A stretch of 64,000 bases of DNA from Plazaster borealis (taxonomy: Eukaryota > Echinodermata > Asteroidea > Forcipulatida > Labidiasteridae): positions 11,842,696-11,906,695 of the forward strand of contig CM037473.1 of NCBI GenBank assembly GCA_021014325.1, read 5' to 3'. Within the stretch, counting starts at the first letter, position 1. The number at the start of each line of letters is the position of its first letter. The notes beneath the pieces are model-generated. The model had not been told where the DNA came from and made no database searches. It saw only the letters and a program-made list of their open reading frames with translations. Positions 45,896-60,000 of this stretch are shown here, piece after piece. Position numbers and translations under genes: made by a program.

Positions 45896-46851
45896 ATATG
45901 GGTGGGTTTGTGTTAGGGGTTGTGTACAGTGTCGGTAAGGGGGGTTGACGTAGTAAGAAAGCACCGAAGTAGTATGATGAATTAACTCCTTTCCTTATCA
46001 AATCATTGAATGTTTTTAAAATAATGAATGTTTCTTAATGGTTTTCCACTGTAATTTGCATATGTTTTAATTAATTTTTTAATTTGGAAGTTTCAACCTA
46101 CCTGTGGCAATGAAAATTTAGAACAATTCGGGTGCTTTAATCTTCTAACACAGAAACAATGCTTTAATAGTTATAAAGTGCATTACCTCTAGACAGCGCC
46201 CTCTGTTGCTCTGCAAGCCACAGTGTGCAGTGTGATCCAAAACATAGGAAACGGATAATAGTTTAAGGAAAATAAGGTGCACACAAACTATAATCACATA
46301 GGCCTACTATAATATTGTTTAAAAAAATACTAGCCTACTTTACAGTAATAGTCATATTGGTCAGCCATGATCAACCAGAGAAAGAATCCAATAAAACTTA
46401 CACAATAATTATGTAATTGTGTTGAAAATAAATGAGAAAAAAGTATAAAATTAAATCAGCAATCCTTTTTTGGAAAGTCATTTTATGATACAAAATACAC
46501 AGACTAGCTAAACAAAAACTTTTGTTTCATAATTTTTTTTTTACAAAAACCAAGCAATCAATATCGAATAATAATAGAAAAAAGTAATAGGGAAATAAAG
46601 TAATAAGGTAATAAAGAAATAATGAAAAAACAAATATAGGAATAAACAAATGAATAAAGAAAGAAATAGAGACAGAAATTAAGAAAGAAATAAAGGACAG
46701 GACAAAAAGAAATTGAGACAGAAGAAATAATGTAAGAAAAAAAAGAAACAAAGAAATACATGTAAATAAAACTATAATATGAAGAGTTTCTTACATTGAC
46801 ATGAGTGTGTGGGCACCATTCTCGACTTAAAAATTGCACTTACCTGTAGTG
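45896..46851. other. Spacer between inverted arms
   Basis: Mostly AT-rich; a purine-rich tract of 'aagaaataaagaaat' type words at 46,560-46,770. No coding signal seen. Confidence 0.5.
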
Positions 46852-47131
46852 TAATGGTGCGGTCCAATGTCATTGCGCACGCACAATAGCATCACGTCGA
46901 CCAGTTCTACGGACGGAGAAAGTTGACTATTTTTTATGAAAAAAACATTTTTTCCCGTGAAAAATATGTATCCACGATGGTTCCAGTCAGCTTTAAACGT
47001 GTTTCCAGATACACTCTGATTACAACCATTACATTTGATGGTATTTTAAACTTGTTGTCTTGAGTTGTCTTTGAGTTGTCGTGGAGTTGTCTTGAGTTGT
47101 CGTGAAATGGGCCTGTTGACGCTAATTAGTA
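46852..47131 (-). repeat. Right arm of the second inverted repeat
   Basis: Begins TAATGGTGCGGTCCAATGTC and ends GCCTGTTGACGCTAATTAGT; complements 45,628-45,895 with scattered substitutions and small indels. The two arms and their 956-bp spacer make a 1.5 kb foldback-like unit. Confidence 0.85.
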
Positions 47132-47892
47132 TGACCGATATGGGGGCTGGTTTTAACATGGTGATGTATGACTTGAGAAATTTATTATTCGTGCTTATGA
47201 AGAAAACATCCATTAGGAATATATTTTGAGCTACTTCCTAATACCCTTATGAGAATGAAAACTAATCCATAAATTTTGTTAATTTCATTGAAAAGTGATT
47301 TTTTGTATTATTAACTAAATTACAGAACCAAATTAATGGATGTCAGTTTAAAAAAGGAATTCCTCTTTTATTAGGACAACTGAGGGCGCTGTCGCAGTGA
47401 TGTCATGTCAAGGAGACACTTGTTTTACTTCTGTTGAAACAAGTGAAATTGTGAACCCCAAAATTTGCTTGTTAACAGAATTTATGAGAAAAGTTTGCAC
47501 ATTGGCTTACTGCCATGAATCTGCCTGACCATGCTGACATGACATCACACTCATGAATATGGAAATTTTCATTAAAGGCACCAAAACCCCCCTCAAAAAT
47601 GGCAAAACGAAAATTGAAAATAATATGAAATTGGGACACAAAGGTGCATCTCAAGGAATTGCATTAACAAAATTACATTTTGTGGACCCTTTAAGTTAAA
47701 TCATTAATTTTCATTTACAAATTTATGTCATAACTCTAACATGAAAATGGGTTTTACATTTTGAGGCTAAACAAAAGTTTAAAACATGTACAAAATATAT
47801 TTAATAATACTATTAATATTTATAGTTTCAATTACTATTAATTTTATATTATATACTAGTGTAATTTCCCGTCAAATTTGCAAAAACAGAAT

Positions 47893-48030
47893 ATGCGTGT
47901 ACCATTACCAATCAACTCTGGAAGCCAGCCTAGCCCTTGTAGTGGTAGTGGAGGTTGGACTTTGGTCTCTGTTGAACCACCAGCTGTCAGTGGCAGTGCA
48001 ACAGAGACTGATGTCCTACTAGGCCCGCAG
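47893..48030 (+). CDS. MFSD1-like candidate first coding exon
   Basis: ATG at 47,893 opens 46 codons (MRVPLPINSGSQPSPCSG...) ending TETDVLLGPQ at donor CCGCAG|GTATGT. The ETDVLL acidic dileucine is placed like the one in the MFSD1 N-tail. The exon ends in phase 0 but the next recognised exon needs one extra base, so a linking exon of 3n+1 bases should lie within 48,031-49,169; I could not find it. Confidence 0.5.
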
Positions 48031-51000
48031 GTATGTTTAATGTGTTGAGATATTGACTCCGACTCTGAGTGCTCAAGTAAAACTATTCTGTGCTTTACTG
48101 TGATGAAAGTTTGTTGGCAAAGCTTGAGTTTTGTACTGAGTTTTTTGTGTTCTTGCTAACAGTAATACTCAGCCAATACAGCAAGATTCCCCAGACTGAA
48201 GATTCCGAGTAGTCTCCTTGTTGATCTCGATGAGTTCCTGGTGATGATGTAGACCAGGAAGATTCAATCAATGAATCAATCCTACTATAGTAGCAGCGTG
48301 TGGTTTCGAATCTCGGTCACGACACTTGTGCCCTGGAGCAAGGCACTTAACTATTGCTTCGTAAAAAGTTGGGAAGGTAGAGCATTCTGCTCTACAAGCC
48401 AGGCATCCTAGTAGATGATACCCATGCCTACATCCTCACGGACTGTGAAGGGGGTAACCCTGTTTTCTGGCCTAGGAGTAGGTGGCAACGTGTTCCTGGG
48501 GACAGTTGATTTGGGTTGACAGCCCACATCAGTTAAGGGTAGCCCTCACCTTGTGATGTTAGGCGATATTCCATGTAACTTTTTTTTTTTAAAGTACTAC
48601 ATGTGTACCAGCAGGTTTCTTGAGACAACCAGCCCATACCTCACTAACTAAAACAAAATGAGTGGATAATGATAAATAAAATACTAAAAAAACAACAACA
48701 ACATTGCACCCAACAACACACTTTATAACTATATTAAATCTGCTTACCAATCATCGCCACTCTCATCACAGCAGTGGCATTTTAGGCACACATGCTAGAG
48801 AAGAACCATTGCCCTAAAGTGCTTCAATGAGAGTAGATTGGAGAAGCCACCAGCTGTGCTCAATTGCAGTGGAATTAGGGTCACTGTTGGAAATAAGATT
48901 CACAACTTTGGTCAATTTCTGCAGTGGCAGTCTGTGGCACTGATTGATCACACATTACAAAATAGGAAAGTGTGGCCTGGGCTACTTCACCGATGTGTGC
49001 ATAGCACAGGGTAGATTTGGAGGCATGCACCTATAGGAGGGTTTGTGTATAGCCCTGGTAGGACGTTGCGTTGTACGCAACGGAGGAGTCCAACCTGGGC
49101 TAGGTTCGTCCATGAAATTATATATATTGGTACCAAATATTTTTGTTTGATATTATTCATTTTCTGTAGCCTATTTTCGTTTTGTGGTGTTATTCTTCAA
49201 CTGCCTGCTGACGTTTGGGACATACTTCTGTTTCGACATGCCAAGTGTCTTACAGGCAGTGATGCAGGGGGTAAGTACATGTAGGTGTAGCACTATTTCT
49301 ACTCTAGTAAGGGAAGATTGTAGTGAGGGATGTCATCACTACCAACATTTTGAGCCAGTTTATTACCGATCTCTGTAAAAAAGTTGTTAAAAGCACTGGC
49401 AATTTTTTTTTTGGACTCTTTGATACTGGTACCATTTGTACTACAACTTCCTTAACACACTGACATTGTAGTCCTACAAAGAATTGATTTAATTGCCTTC
49501 CACAACTTCCTATTGTTCTTATTTTGCTCAATAGTAGGCCTATCAGAACAATACGATTTCTTAGCATGTTTGATCCCATTTGTGGCCTGTTTTATTTTGG
49601 ACCGGTGTATATCCCAATCGATAGACTTACCACTCTTCTGAGGAGCAACACGATTATAGAAGTCACGATCATTTTGATAACAACAACATTTCCTTGTTAA
49701 ACCAAGGAGGCAGATTGCCCTTAATACGAATTCAAAGTTCTTGTTTTAACAATTTTTGGTTTAGCTCTTGTTTTACAGGCTTTAAAAGTAAATACACACA
49801 ATTATGACTGACTGGGAAGTTGCCTGAAGAGAACAATTTGCTTTGGTTAGATACATGTACCATAATGAATCAATGATTGTGGAATTTTTCTCAGTAATAC
49901 GTGTAGGTGTATCAATGACTTAATGCCACTGAAATCGTTGACATAATTGGGTAAAATAACTTTAGCTGACTTCGGTTTAAAGGCATCGTACACGTTTGGT
50001 AATTGTCAAAGACCAGCGTTTTTATTTGGTGTATCCCAACATTATATGCATAAAATAACAAGCCTGTGAAAATTTGGGCTCAATTGGTCATCGAAGTTGC
50101 AAGAAAATGATGAAAGAAAATACACCCTTGTTGTATAAATTTGTGTGCTTTCAGTTAGGAATAAAAACTTCTTGCAAGAAGTTTTAATTATTTTAGTGAG
50201 ATATTACCTCTTTCTAAAAAACTATGTTACTTCAGAGGGAGTCGTTTCTCACAATGTTTTATACTATCAACAGCTTTCTGTTGCTCGTTACCAAGTCAGT
50301 TTTTATGCTGATATATTTTGAGTAATTACCAAACGTGTTCAGTGCCTTTAAGCAGATCTAGGTTAAAGTCACCTGTGAGAACCATATCATTGTTACCGAC
50401 CAAATTCACAACATGAGATATGCGGTTTTCCAAAGTAACCATAAAACTTGCCTTAGAGGATGGTTGTCTATAAATAGACCCTACAACAACTGATTTTGTA
50501 TGTGGTAAATTAACTTCAATCCATAAACTTTCAACATCATTATTTTGGCAGTCACACTTGTGGGTACTTTGAAGATCTTTAGATACATACATTGCCACAT
50601 TGCCTCCTTTGCGATTTCTGTCATGTCGGTACACTGTATACCCATCAATGGCAATTTCGTCTGAACTAATTTTATCTGAGAGTCTAGTATCATTTAAAGG
50701 CATCAGACACGTTTGGTAATTGGAGCCTTTTGTTTGTTTCAAACCTATACAAGTGTAGATAATATACCATAAAACTAACCTGTGAAAATTTCATTTCAAA
50801 GGGTGGTAGCGTTTTTGAGATATTGCCGAAAATCTGGAGCGGGTATGTCCACGCAGGAAGAATAATCTGCATTGGAATAGTTCAAATGTTTTGGGGGATA
50901 AAAAGTGCTATATTTTTCAATAACCGCAGTACTTCATAAGTACTTCAAAGTGAAAAGTTTCTCAAAATGCAAACAAAGTTGCTGTACTTCTTACCAAGTA

Positions 51001-54000
51001 ATTTTGTATTGCCATTAGTTATCACAGTCATTACCAAACGTGTACAATGCCTTTAAACAAAAAATGTGGGTTTGCTAGCCAGCGCCATTCTCAGCATCTC
51101 AATTTTGCAGTTCCCCTCAGCCAGAAGTGAAATGATGTTAAGATGGGTGCGATCCTTAGCCCCTTCATTTTGGATATAGTTTCAAAGCATTTGGTTGTAT
51201 CATCAAAATTCAGTTGAGAGTCAGACCGATTGCTGACAGGGCCGGGTTGGGTAGGGTACGTGTGCGTCGTTCATTAATGGCATTGTAGACGGCAAACATG
51301 GCTGTAAATGGAGTTCCCGGGTGTTAATCAAAATGGACGCTGGGCTGCGAAGAATCGAAATTCAAAAACTCTCAACACAGCCAATTCAGGCCAGACAACG
51401 GCACTTGGCATTGTGATGATGATGATGAATGTTACCAGCCAAAAAAACCATGTCTTATGTACAAATTGTGACTGGTACCCTGCTTATTTTTGCTCAGGAG
51501 AAATTTTTTAAGCAATAGGCCTACATTGTATTTTCTGCTTTTAAAGCAGCTCTAAAAAATTGGACCAGCAGGTCCAGTTTAAATTTTACATTTCCTTTTA
51601 GAAGATGTGCCCCTTTACTTAGGAAAAATGCCTTGCTCTGACACATGTATCAGGCCTGTTGTTTACTCTTTGAATGTTTAACTCAACAAGAACTTTGCTA
51701 ACCTGCCACTTTGTCAGGTTGGTCTGAATGTTTGTTTCCGTCTTTGCAGAATATCACATGTGTGAACGCTACCAAGAAATCCAATGCTAGTGATTGTGTG
51801 GAGGGACTTGGCATGAACCCCGACCAGTACAATCTACTGTATGCCATCTATGCATGGACGTAAGTTGACTGTAAACATTTACAAGTTTCTGATGTTGCAG
51901 GCCATGTGCGTGTCATGGCCGAGCAGTCTACAGCATCGAACTCAAGCTCTGATGGCTTAGTCATCGGAGTGTGGGTTTGAACCCCCGTTGTGACATTTGT
52001 TTCCTTGGGCAAGGCCCGTAACTTTAATTGTTTCTCATTACCCAGGAGTAAATGTAAATGGGTACCTGCAAGGGAAGAGATTGTTGATACTGTGAATGAT
52101 TAGCACGGGCATGGTTTTTTTCCTATTTTAGTCTGATTTCCGATTTGTTTTTGCCCGTGAAAAAATCTGAAAAAGTGTGATTAAATAGCCTGAAAATTCC
52201 TCTAAAGCCTACACCATGTGTACATGTAGGTGAGCCCTTGTACTTTTAAATATTCCTACTTTTTTCCAAGGACCAAATATCATGCCTGTTAGCAAGGAGT
52301 TTCAACGAACAGGAATAGTACGGCGCTTTGATACAATGTTTAAAAGCGCCTAATAAATGCTTATTATTATTATTATAATTATTATATTAACAATCACAAA
52401 CAATCAAATATTTTACCTTTCTTGTCCCTCTATTTGGAACAGGAATGCAGTGGTGGTAATTGGTGCAGGGTACCTGATAGACAAATTTGGCAATCCAGGT
52501 AAGTGTCACATGAAAGGCGCTGTGTCGTCATGATCAAAACAGGCCTATGGCTGCACATGGAATTATGAACTTTCACCCAGTTACTGCATGCTCGCACGTG
52601 CGTGCAGTAACTGGGTAAGAGTTCATAAATCCATGTAGAGCCACAGGCCTGCTTTGATCATGACGACACAGCGCCTATTAATCCCTCAGAATTCTACAGT
52701 ATCCTGGTATCAGGCCGTACTCATTAACTTTAACTTCACGCCCCGGTCACTACTACCCGGTTTAAATCCTTCAGTAAAATAAAAATAAAAAAAAAAAAAA
52801 AAAAAAAGATCATAGGCCACACACACAGAAGAATGGATGGGAAAGAGGACTCTTTATTGTGACCTGTTTTTGGGGGTGCCATTTGCAAAAAATGGGTAAA
52901 CAAAAAATGTGTCCAATCCATAATAAATTATGATCAATTAAAATAAAATGCATGAAGGGTTAAAGGGGTTAACCTTTGTTATGTTTATTCTGAAAGTTAT
53001 AAGTTATTGTAGGGGGTGTACACAGGTGTACATGTATTGGATTTTGGATTTTATTTAGAAAGTGTGAGAGAGAAGAGAGCAAGATTTCTTTTTTTCTCAG
53101 TTTTCAGTTTTTCTTCTTCAGAGTTTCAGAGTTTTGCAGTATGTATGCATGCAGTTGTACATGCATGCAAGTTAAATATTCTTTTTTATTGTTTTCTTTT
53201 TCTTTTTTTTCTTCTGTGGGTTTTGGTTCACTGTGAAGTCTTTGTTCACTGTGAAAGAGGCGTATCATTATTTTATTTTTATTTATTTTTTTGATTTTTT
53301 TATTTTTTTTTTACCTTTACCTTTATTCCCTTATACCTCCTTTACTTCAATTTGCCTTTATACTCTACTTCCTATCTTCTACTTCACTACTACTTATACT
53401 CTTCAAACGGGTCAGTCTCTACTCTTTCTACTCTCGTCTCTGCTCTGTACACTCCCTACCACGTGATCATACTGCACCTTGCATACTCTCACACTCACTG
53501 ATATTAATTTAATAAGTTTCAGACTTTTCTTTTTTTTTTCATGTTTTACTAATAATAATCTCCTACCATTTTTTCTTTCTTTCTTTGACGCCATTCACTA
53601 CCATCACACTATCACACTAGATCACACAGCAACCTATACACACAACACACACAGCAACAAGAACACACCTCGCTTTTATGGTCCCAGTCTTTGGTTGGCA
53701 TCTTGAAATCCAAATTGTCCAATCCAACATCTCCAACCTCCCTTAAAATTTCAAAGAGTTTCTTATCTCCCAATATGTAGCATAGTCTTTCCTTTTGGTT
53801 TATTTTCCAGATTTGCCTCCTCCGCTGCAGATTTACAATTTACAGTTTTTAGTCGCCACTTATCTCAATTTCTTCGTTAGATCATCTGTCCCCATCAGAT
53901 CATTTGTCTTGTCTTAATTAATTAATTAACTTTTACATTTTGTTCATTAATCAATTGATAATGTCTTTTTGTTTTTTCTCTTCTAAAGGCACTCCACTAC

Positions 54001-57000
54001 AAGCCTTGGCTTATTAGGATCGTGCCTCCACAATACTGTATTTTTATTTATTTTTTCATTTATGTTTTGTATTGTTCAGATGGAAATAAATGTAATACAT
54101 ACCCGCAGTGCTTTTTAGGACATACACAAGCTACACAATGCAACAGTGCATACAAAAATACAGATATCTGCCAGGAGAGATATTGGAGCTTCGTGGTGAC
54201 CTGGGCCCAATTTCATAGCGCTGCTTAACGGTAAGCAAATTTTCGTGCTAACTGTAGCAGAAAAATTTGCTTAAGCGTAAGCGTATTTCACAGGTTAGCA
54301 AGAAAATACGGCGGCCATCTTGCACATTCACAATGGTTTTGCATTGTTACGTCATTCATTTTCGTGCAGTAAGCACCAGAAGGTTAGCATGCCTTTTCGT
54401 GTGCTTATGGTTAGCAGCGCTATGAAATGGAAATTCGCTCGGTAAGCACAAAACGTGTGCTTAGCAGCTATATGAAATTGGGCCCTGGATGGCTTGGTAA
54501 TGAATATTTAAGTTAACTTTTTTTTCTTTTTTTTTCCAGTTGGACTGTTCCTGTTTTCTGGTCTGTGTTTGATTGGGTCTTGCACATTTGCCGGCGGAGC
54601 AATGTTGAAAGGCACCAGTGCCATGTTTCCTGTTATGCTCGTTGGACGTTTGATATTCGGATCAGGAAATGGATCCTTGACAAGTAATTGCACTAACCAT
54701 TTCTGTATTATTTACATATTCATTAAAAGCGGAGGGTTGTGATTGGTCAGACTGCCACCATGTCTTGTACCATGTGACACATATAGAATATTTGTGTGCT
54801 AACTTCTTGTTTCTGTACTGTGGTCTTAAATCGCCTATTCTTTTAATGGACATGGGAAACTCTGGTGAATAGCTACAGGGGGAAAACTGATCATAAGAGC
54901 ACATTTACTTATCTTCAAGCAAACTTGAGTTCCCGATTCTGATTGGTCGACCCATAGCAACAAGAGGTGTGATACAAGCCTATATCACACGGCCCATATC
55001 CCACACTGTGTATTGCTCTGTTCTAACTCCGCGAATTGTGCTATTGTGTACGCAAAACAAACAGCTGTTCCAACACCGAGTATTGCGTTAATCTTTGCGT
55101 AAAGTTTGCTTGAAGATAAATTCGTTATCACACGTGCTCTCGTGGAATAAGAAAAATTCAATTAAATTCAACTCAACTCAACATTTATTTCCATGTTGCA
55201 AAATGTACATACAAGTAATAATTATAAAGAAGGTCTATTGAACAAAGGTGTATAGAAATCTACTAGAATAATAATTATATGAGACACAATGAAGCAGAGG
55301 CAAATATGGATGCATATTCAAAAGACCAAGTCTTGTAGAGAAATGCCTTTATAAAACAAGATACTGGACTCTTGAACAGAAGTTAACTTACAACAGAACA
55401 TACAGACAGGGACGAAATAAAGCGTTTCTGCGCCCATATCCAACTTGGCGTTCGGCCTTGTTGGATATGGGACGCAGAAGAGCTATATTTTTCCGAATTC
55501 CACTCGCGCTTGTGTGTTAACTAATATTAAAGGGAATTCTGAAGTGCAGTGTAATCTACAATCGTTGGGAGAAACACCGATCAGCAGTGTCCAGACGTAC
55601 ATAACATCGGGGCTCTAATTTGGGAGAAAAATCCACAAGACCACAGGGCTTGTGGCTCAGAATGTTTACTGAACCAGAAATGTTTGTACTAGACCAGAAT
55701 CAAAATGAGAAAAAAATTCCTGTTTTCTGACAACATGTGCCTAAATGCACTAAGACATCCGTAAGAGAAGATTTATCTTATCTGTCTTTTGGGGTATTAA
55801 GTCTACTTTATTATTCAATAGAATTAAAAGGTATTTTTCAGACAAAAACAAAACAAAATTCTGTTCAAGATATTACACAGTGGGTATATTATAAGTTATC
55901 ACTCAAGCGCGAGTGGTATACAAAAAAATATAGCGCTTCTGCGTCCCATATCCAACGAGGCTGGCCGAGTTGGATATGGGATGCAGACGCGCTATATTTT
56001 TCCGTATTCCACGAGCGCACGTGTGATAACGTATTTATCTTCAAGCAAACTAGCTTAAATATAAAAGCGTAATGCGCGGAGTTAGAACACACAATACGCA
56101 GGGTGTGATATGGGCCATGCGATATAAGTTTATATCACACTCCTTGTTGCTATGCATCGACCAACCAGAATCGAGTATTCGAGCCTGCTCGAAGATAAGA
56201 ATTGTTATTCAATTGAAAACCACAAAACTACCGGACTTGTCCAGTCGTAAGTTTACTGGCCCAACAATAAACCCACTGGCCTGTGGCCTGCGGTCTAGTG
56301 TAAAATTCGAGCCAGGTACGTGTAAAATGGGTTTGGAGAACATTGAATAAAGTGCAGTGCAAATGTACAATGGGCATGCAAACCATTTACATGCCGGCAG
56401 AAACAATGTTATATCTGTTACATTATTAACAATACATTGTTATACACTAGTCTAAACTCTCCAACATTTCTTCTCTTGTGTTCTACAGTTGTACAGAACC
56501 GCATCACAGCCTACTGGTTCAGAGACAAAGAGCTCGCCCTTGCCTTCGGAATCACTTTAACTTTCTCAAGACTGGTAAGCATCCAAGTTACCAAACTACA
56601 TGTATGAGGCCTCAAGTTATCCCACAAAATATGCCCTTCCATTTCTCATGGTGATCCATACATTGTAATTACAAGAAGTACTGCCGGTACATGTAAATTA
56701 TGGAAAAGAGCCAGAAAAACAGCATTGCTCAATAGATCTGACTTTACCAACTGCATTTTCCTGGTGGCAGTCTAATTTTTCTGATGTTATCAATGTGGCC
56801 TTTTCCCTGCAACATGTTGTGTCTTGGCCGAGCGGTTAAGAGTACTTGACTCAAGCTCTGGTGTTTCTTAGTGTGGGTTCGAGTCCCGGTCATGGCACTT
56901 GTGTCCTTGAGCAAGATACTTTACCATAAATGCTTTGTCCTTCGGATGGGACATTCAGCCATAGGTCCCGTGTACTAGGATTGGTAGTGCATGTAAAAGA

Positions 57001-60000
57001 ACCAAAAACACTTATCGTGGAAGAGTAGGGATTCACCCCGGTGTTTCTGGTTCACATTAGCACCCTTGTTTACAGGTTTCCTCAGGCTTTCGAGCTACAG
57101 TGAGTAAGTTCACTCATGAGGCACCCTTGGTTTCATCACCAGAAATCTATAACAACAATAAAATTTAAAAAAAAAGGGCAGCACATGTATGTACTTGTCA
57201 ATACATTTTCTCCATTGTCTCACTCAGGGAAGTGTACTGAATTTCTTCTTAACCAAAACTATTGAGGAGAAGATAGGACTGAAGTGGGTGTTGTGGGGTG
57301 GAGCTTTTCTCTGCCTTTTGGGATTCTTTGCAGCCCTTTTAACGAGCTGTCTGGATACGTATGGAGTACGGAAACAAGGACAGGTATAACAACAAATTCA
57401 TAGCTGTTTACAAAAAAAAATTATCAGTACTTTAGTGAAATATTTTCATAAACTCCCAATGGTTAACCCTTTGAGCGCCGCCAACATACTGAAACGTCAT
57501 GCTGAATATCCATCAACGGGCCGCCAACGTTCCCTTACGTTTAGACTGACTTTAGACTGGTCCCCTGTCTTTATCCGCAATGGTCAATACACTTTATTCA
57601 CGAGCCTTGAAGTGTGACGTAAGATGTTCAGGCTACCTTACGTTCTAGCCTTCGAGTGCCGCCAACGTTCTGAAACGTCATACTGAATATCCATCCACAG
57701 GCCGCCTGTGGATACAGAATTACCAATTAAGTGGATGGTAATGAGGATACATTTTCCCCAAACTTACTACTATCTTTGTACTATGGAAAATTAGTTTTTA
57801 TGTATTATTTTGTGACACTAATTTTAATTTGTGACTCTTTAATTGTAGTATAAGCACAATACATTTAGGTTAAGGATGTTTATTTTGTACTTCGCAACCC
57901 CCTACAAAACCATTCTCTGCTATGGACCATGTGCACTTTGTTTACATCTTAAACCGCCCTCTATTGAAATCTGCCTGCTGGTGTTCCTGCGCGAATCATG
58001 TTTTGTGTAAACTCGGGTAAAGAGTGGCGTCAAAGGTCACGAAATTCAAAGGAGATCTGACCTGTGATGTCACGCCTAATCAAAATTGATGCAAAACACG
58101 ATGCATGCTCACACTTTTAAGCAGAAAGTAGGCCCTCTAGTGAAATCTGCCTGCTGGTGTTTCTGCGCGAATCATGTTTTGCGTAAACTCGTTTCAGGAG
58201 TGGCGTCAAAGGTCACATAATTCAAAGGAGATCTGATCCCTGATGTCACTCCTAATCCAAAGTGATGCAGAACACGATGCATGCTCACACTTTTAAGCAG
58301 AAAATTAATGTTTTGATTTTGACATTTGAGTCACATCTTCTGTATATCACTTGAGTATATCATCTATCCAGTCTAAGACAGATGTATGCAGCTGACTTAG
58401 GCCCTATCTGAATTGGTGGTTATGGCTGCTGCGGCTATGACTGTTGCTAAGAGCGTGTTGCTAAAGATGCCCTATACTTCAACGCATGATGACGCGGTGA
58501 TCCAGCCGTAGCCGTAGCCGCTGATTCGGACACTGCCTTATAGTGTCTGTTGATTCTTGTTTGACTTCAGGAAGCCAATGTGAAGCAAAGCTCCAGACAA
58601 CTTCGCTTCAGTGACATCCGATACTTTACCTTGTCCTACTGGCTGCTAACCCTCACTATAATGTTTTTCTACAATGGTGTCTTCCCGTTTGTGGCTGATG
58701 CAAGGTACATGTAAAATGATGAAGTCAGTCTTCTCTACTCTTTCTAGAAGCTTTTTTTTGGGGGGGGAGGGGCACTAAAGAAGGGTTAGGGGAGAAAAGG
58801 TAGCTAGGGGAATGATAGATTTACATGGAGGAAAGATTACTACATGCACTTGTCAACAGATTGTAGGTAGCAGGGTATCTAGAAATACACAGAGGTATAG
58901 AATTTCAAAAAGTGGCAGTCCATGGGAAGAAAGTGGCCAGGTTCAAAAACAGTATCTGCCTCTAGGAATGTTACTGAATGTAAATGAAGCTTTGCAAATC
59001 TGAAGTGCTGAAATGGATACCTTTATCCTGCTGTGGTCATGTGTGTCAGGTACCCTGGCAGTTCTAATTCTCATATCATGAAGGGACCAGACTGTTTTTT
59101 TCATTCCAGCCTCAGTTTGGTTACATTGGGTTGAATAGAAGAAAAGCAAGATGGCCGCACCATGGCAAAGGTTCTACAGACAAACTAGCGCCAGCTTTGT
59201 AAAATCTCCTGTGTGTACAAGCAATCAGGACACTGTTTCATATTCAAACAGACTACAACTATCCAGCCTCGGTTCGGTTACATTGGGTTGAATAGAAGAA
59301 AAGCAAGATGGCCGCACCATGATAGGTCAATAGGTAGAACATGCAGTGAAAGACCATTGACTAAAATCTAGGTCTTCTTGTTTTCCATATTGTTTTTCTG
59401 TTCACAGTAAGTTTATTCGAGACAAGTATGATTACTCCGAGGATTCTCCAATACCAGGCTACTTGGCTGGAGCAGTTTATGACGTCTCGCTGGTCTTGTC
59501 TCCATTTCTTGGTGCACTCATTGTAAGTAGATAATTCACATTAACATTGACCATGAGTCCCGACTGAAACTGGAAATTTGAAAGCCCAAGACTTGAAGGC
59601 CCGAGACCTGGAGCCTCGGGCCACTAAAGACCTTGAAACCTCAACTGTGGTGATTTTGTGGCGTGTTGTGGCCAAGCGGATAAGAACACCAAACTCAAGC
59701 TCTGGTGTTTCTGATCAGCAGAGTGTGGGTTCGAATCCCAGTCGTGACAAGACACTTAACCACATGCTTCGTCCTTCGGGTGGGACGTCAGGCCGTAGGT
59801 CCCATGTGTTGTGTAAGGCACATAAAAGATCCCAGTGCACTTATCGTAAAGAGAAGGGGTTCGCCCCGGTGTTCCTGGTTTGATTGGCTGCATATTGCGC
59901 CACAGCACCTTGTAAACCATTACATGGTGCTATGCAAAGGAATAGGTCTCATACTTCAACACGTTACTCCACTTACCTTGTAGGAAAAATACTGAGCGCT

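Noticed and set aside
45708..45896. 62-codon frame as a gene
   Set aside because: It is the translation of an inverted-repeat arm; the other arm has broken frames.
46527..46839. Minus-strand frames of 74 and 93 codons rich in Phe, Leu and Tyr
   Set aside because: They translate a simple AAAGAAAT-type tract; composition explains the open frame and the apparent hydrophobicity.
54682..54690. Non-canonical donor after LT at MFSD1-like exon 5
   Set aside because: ACAA|GTAATT is a GT donor and gives the correct phase to exon 6, so no non-canonical site is needed.
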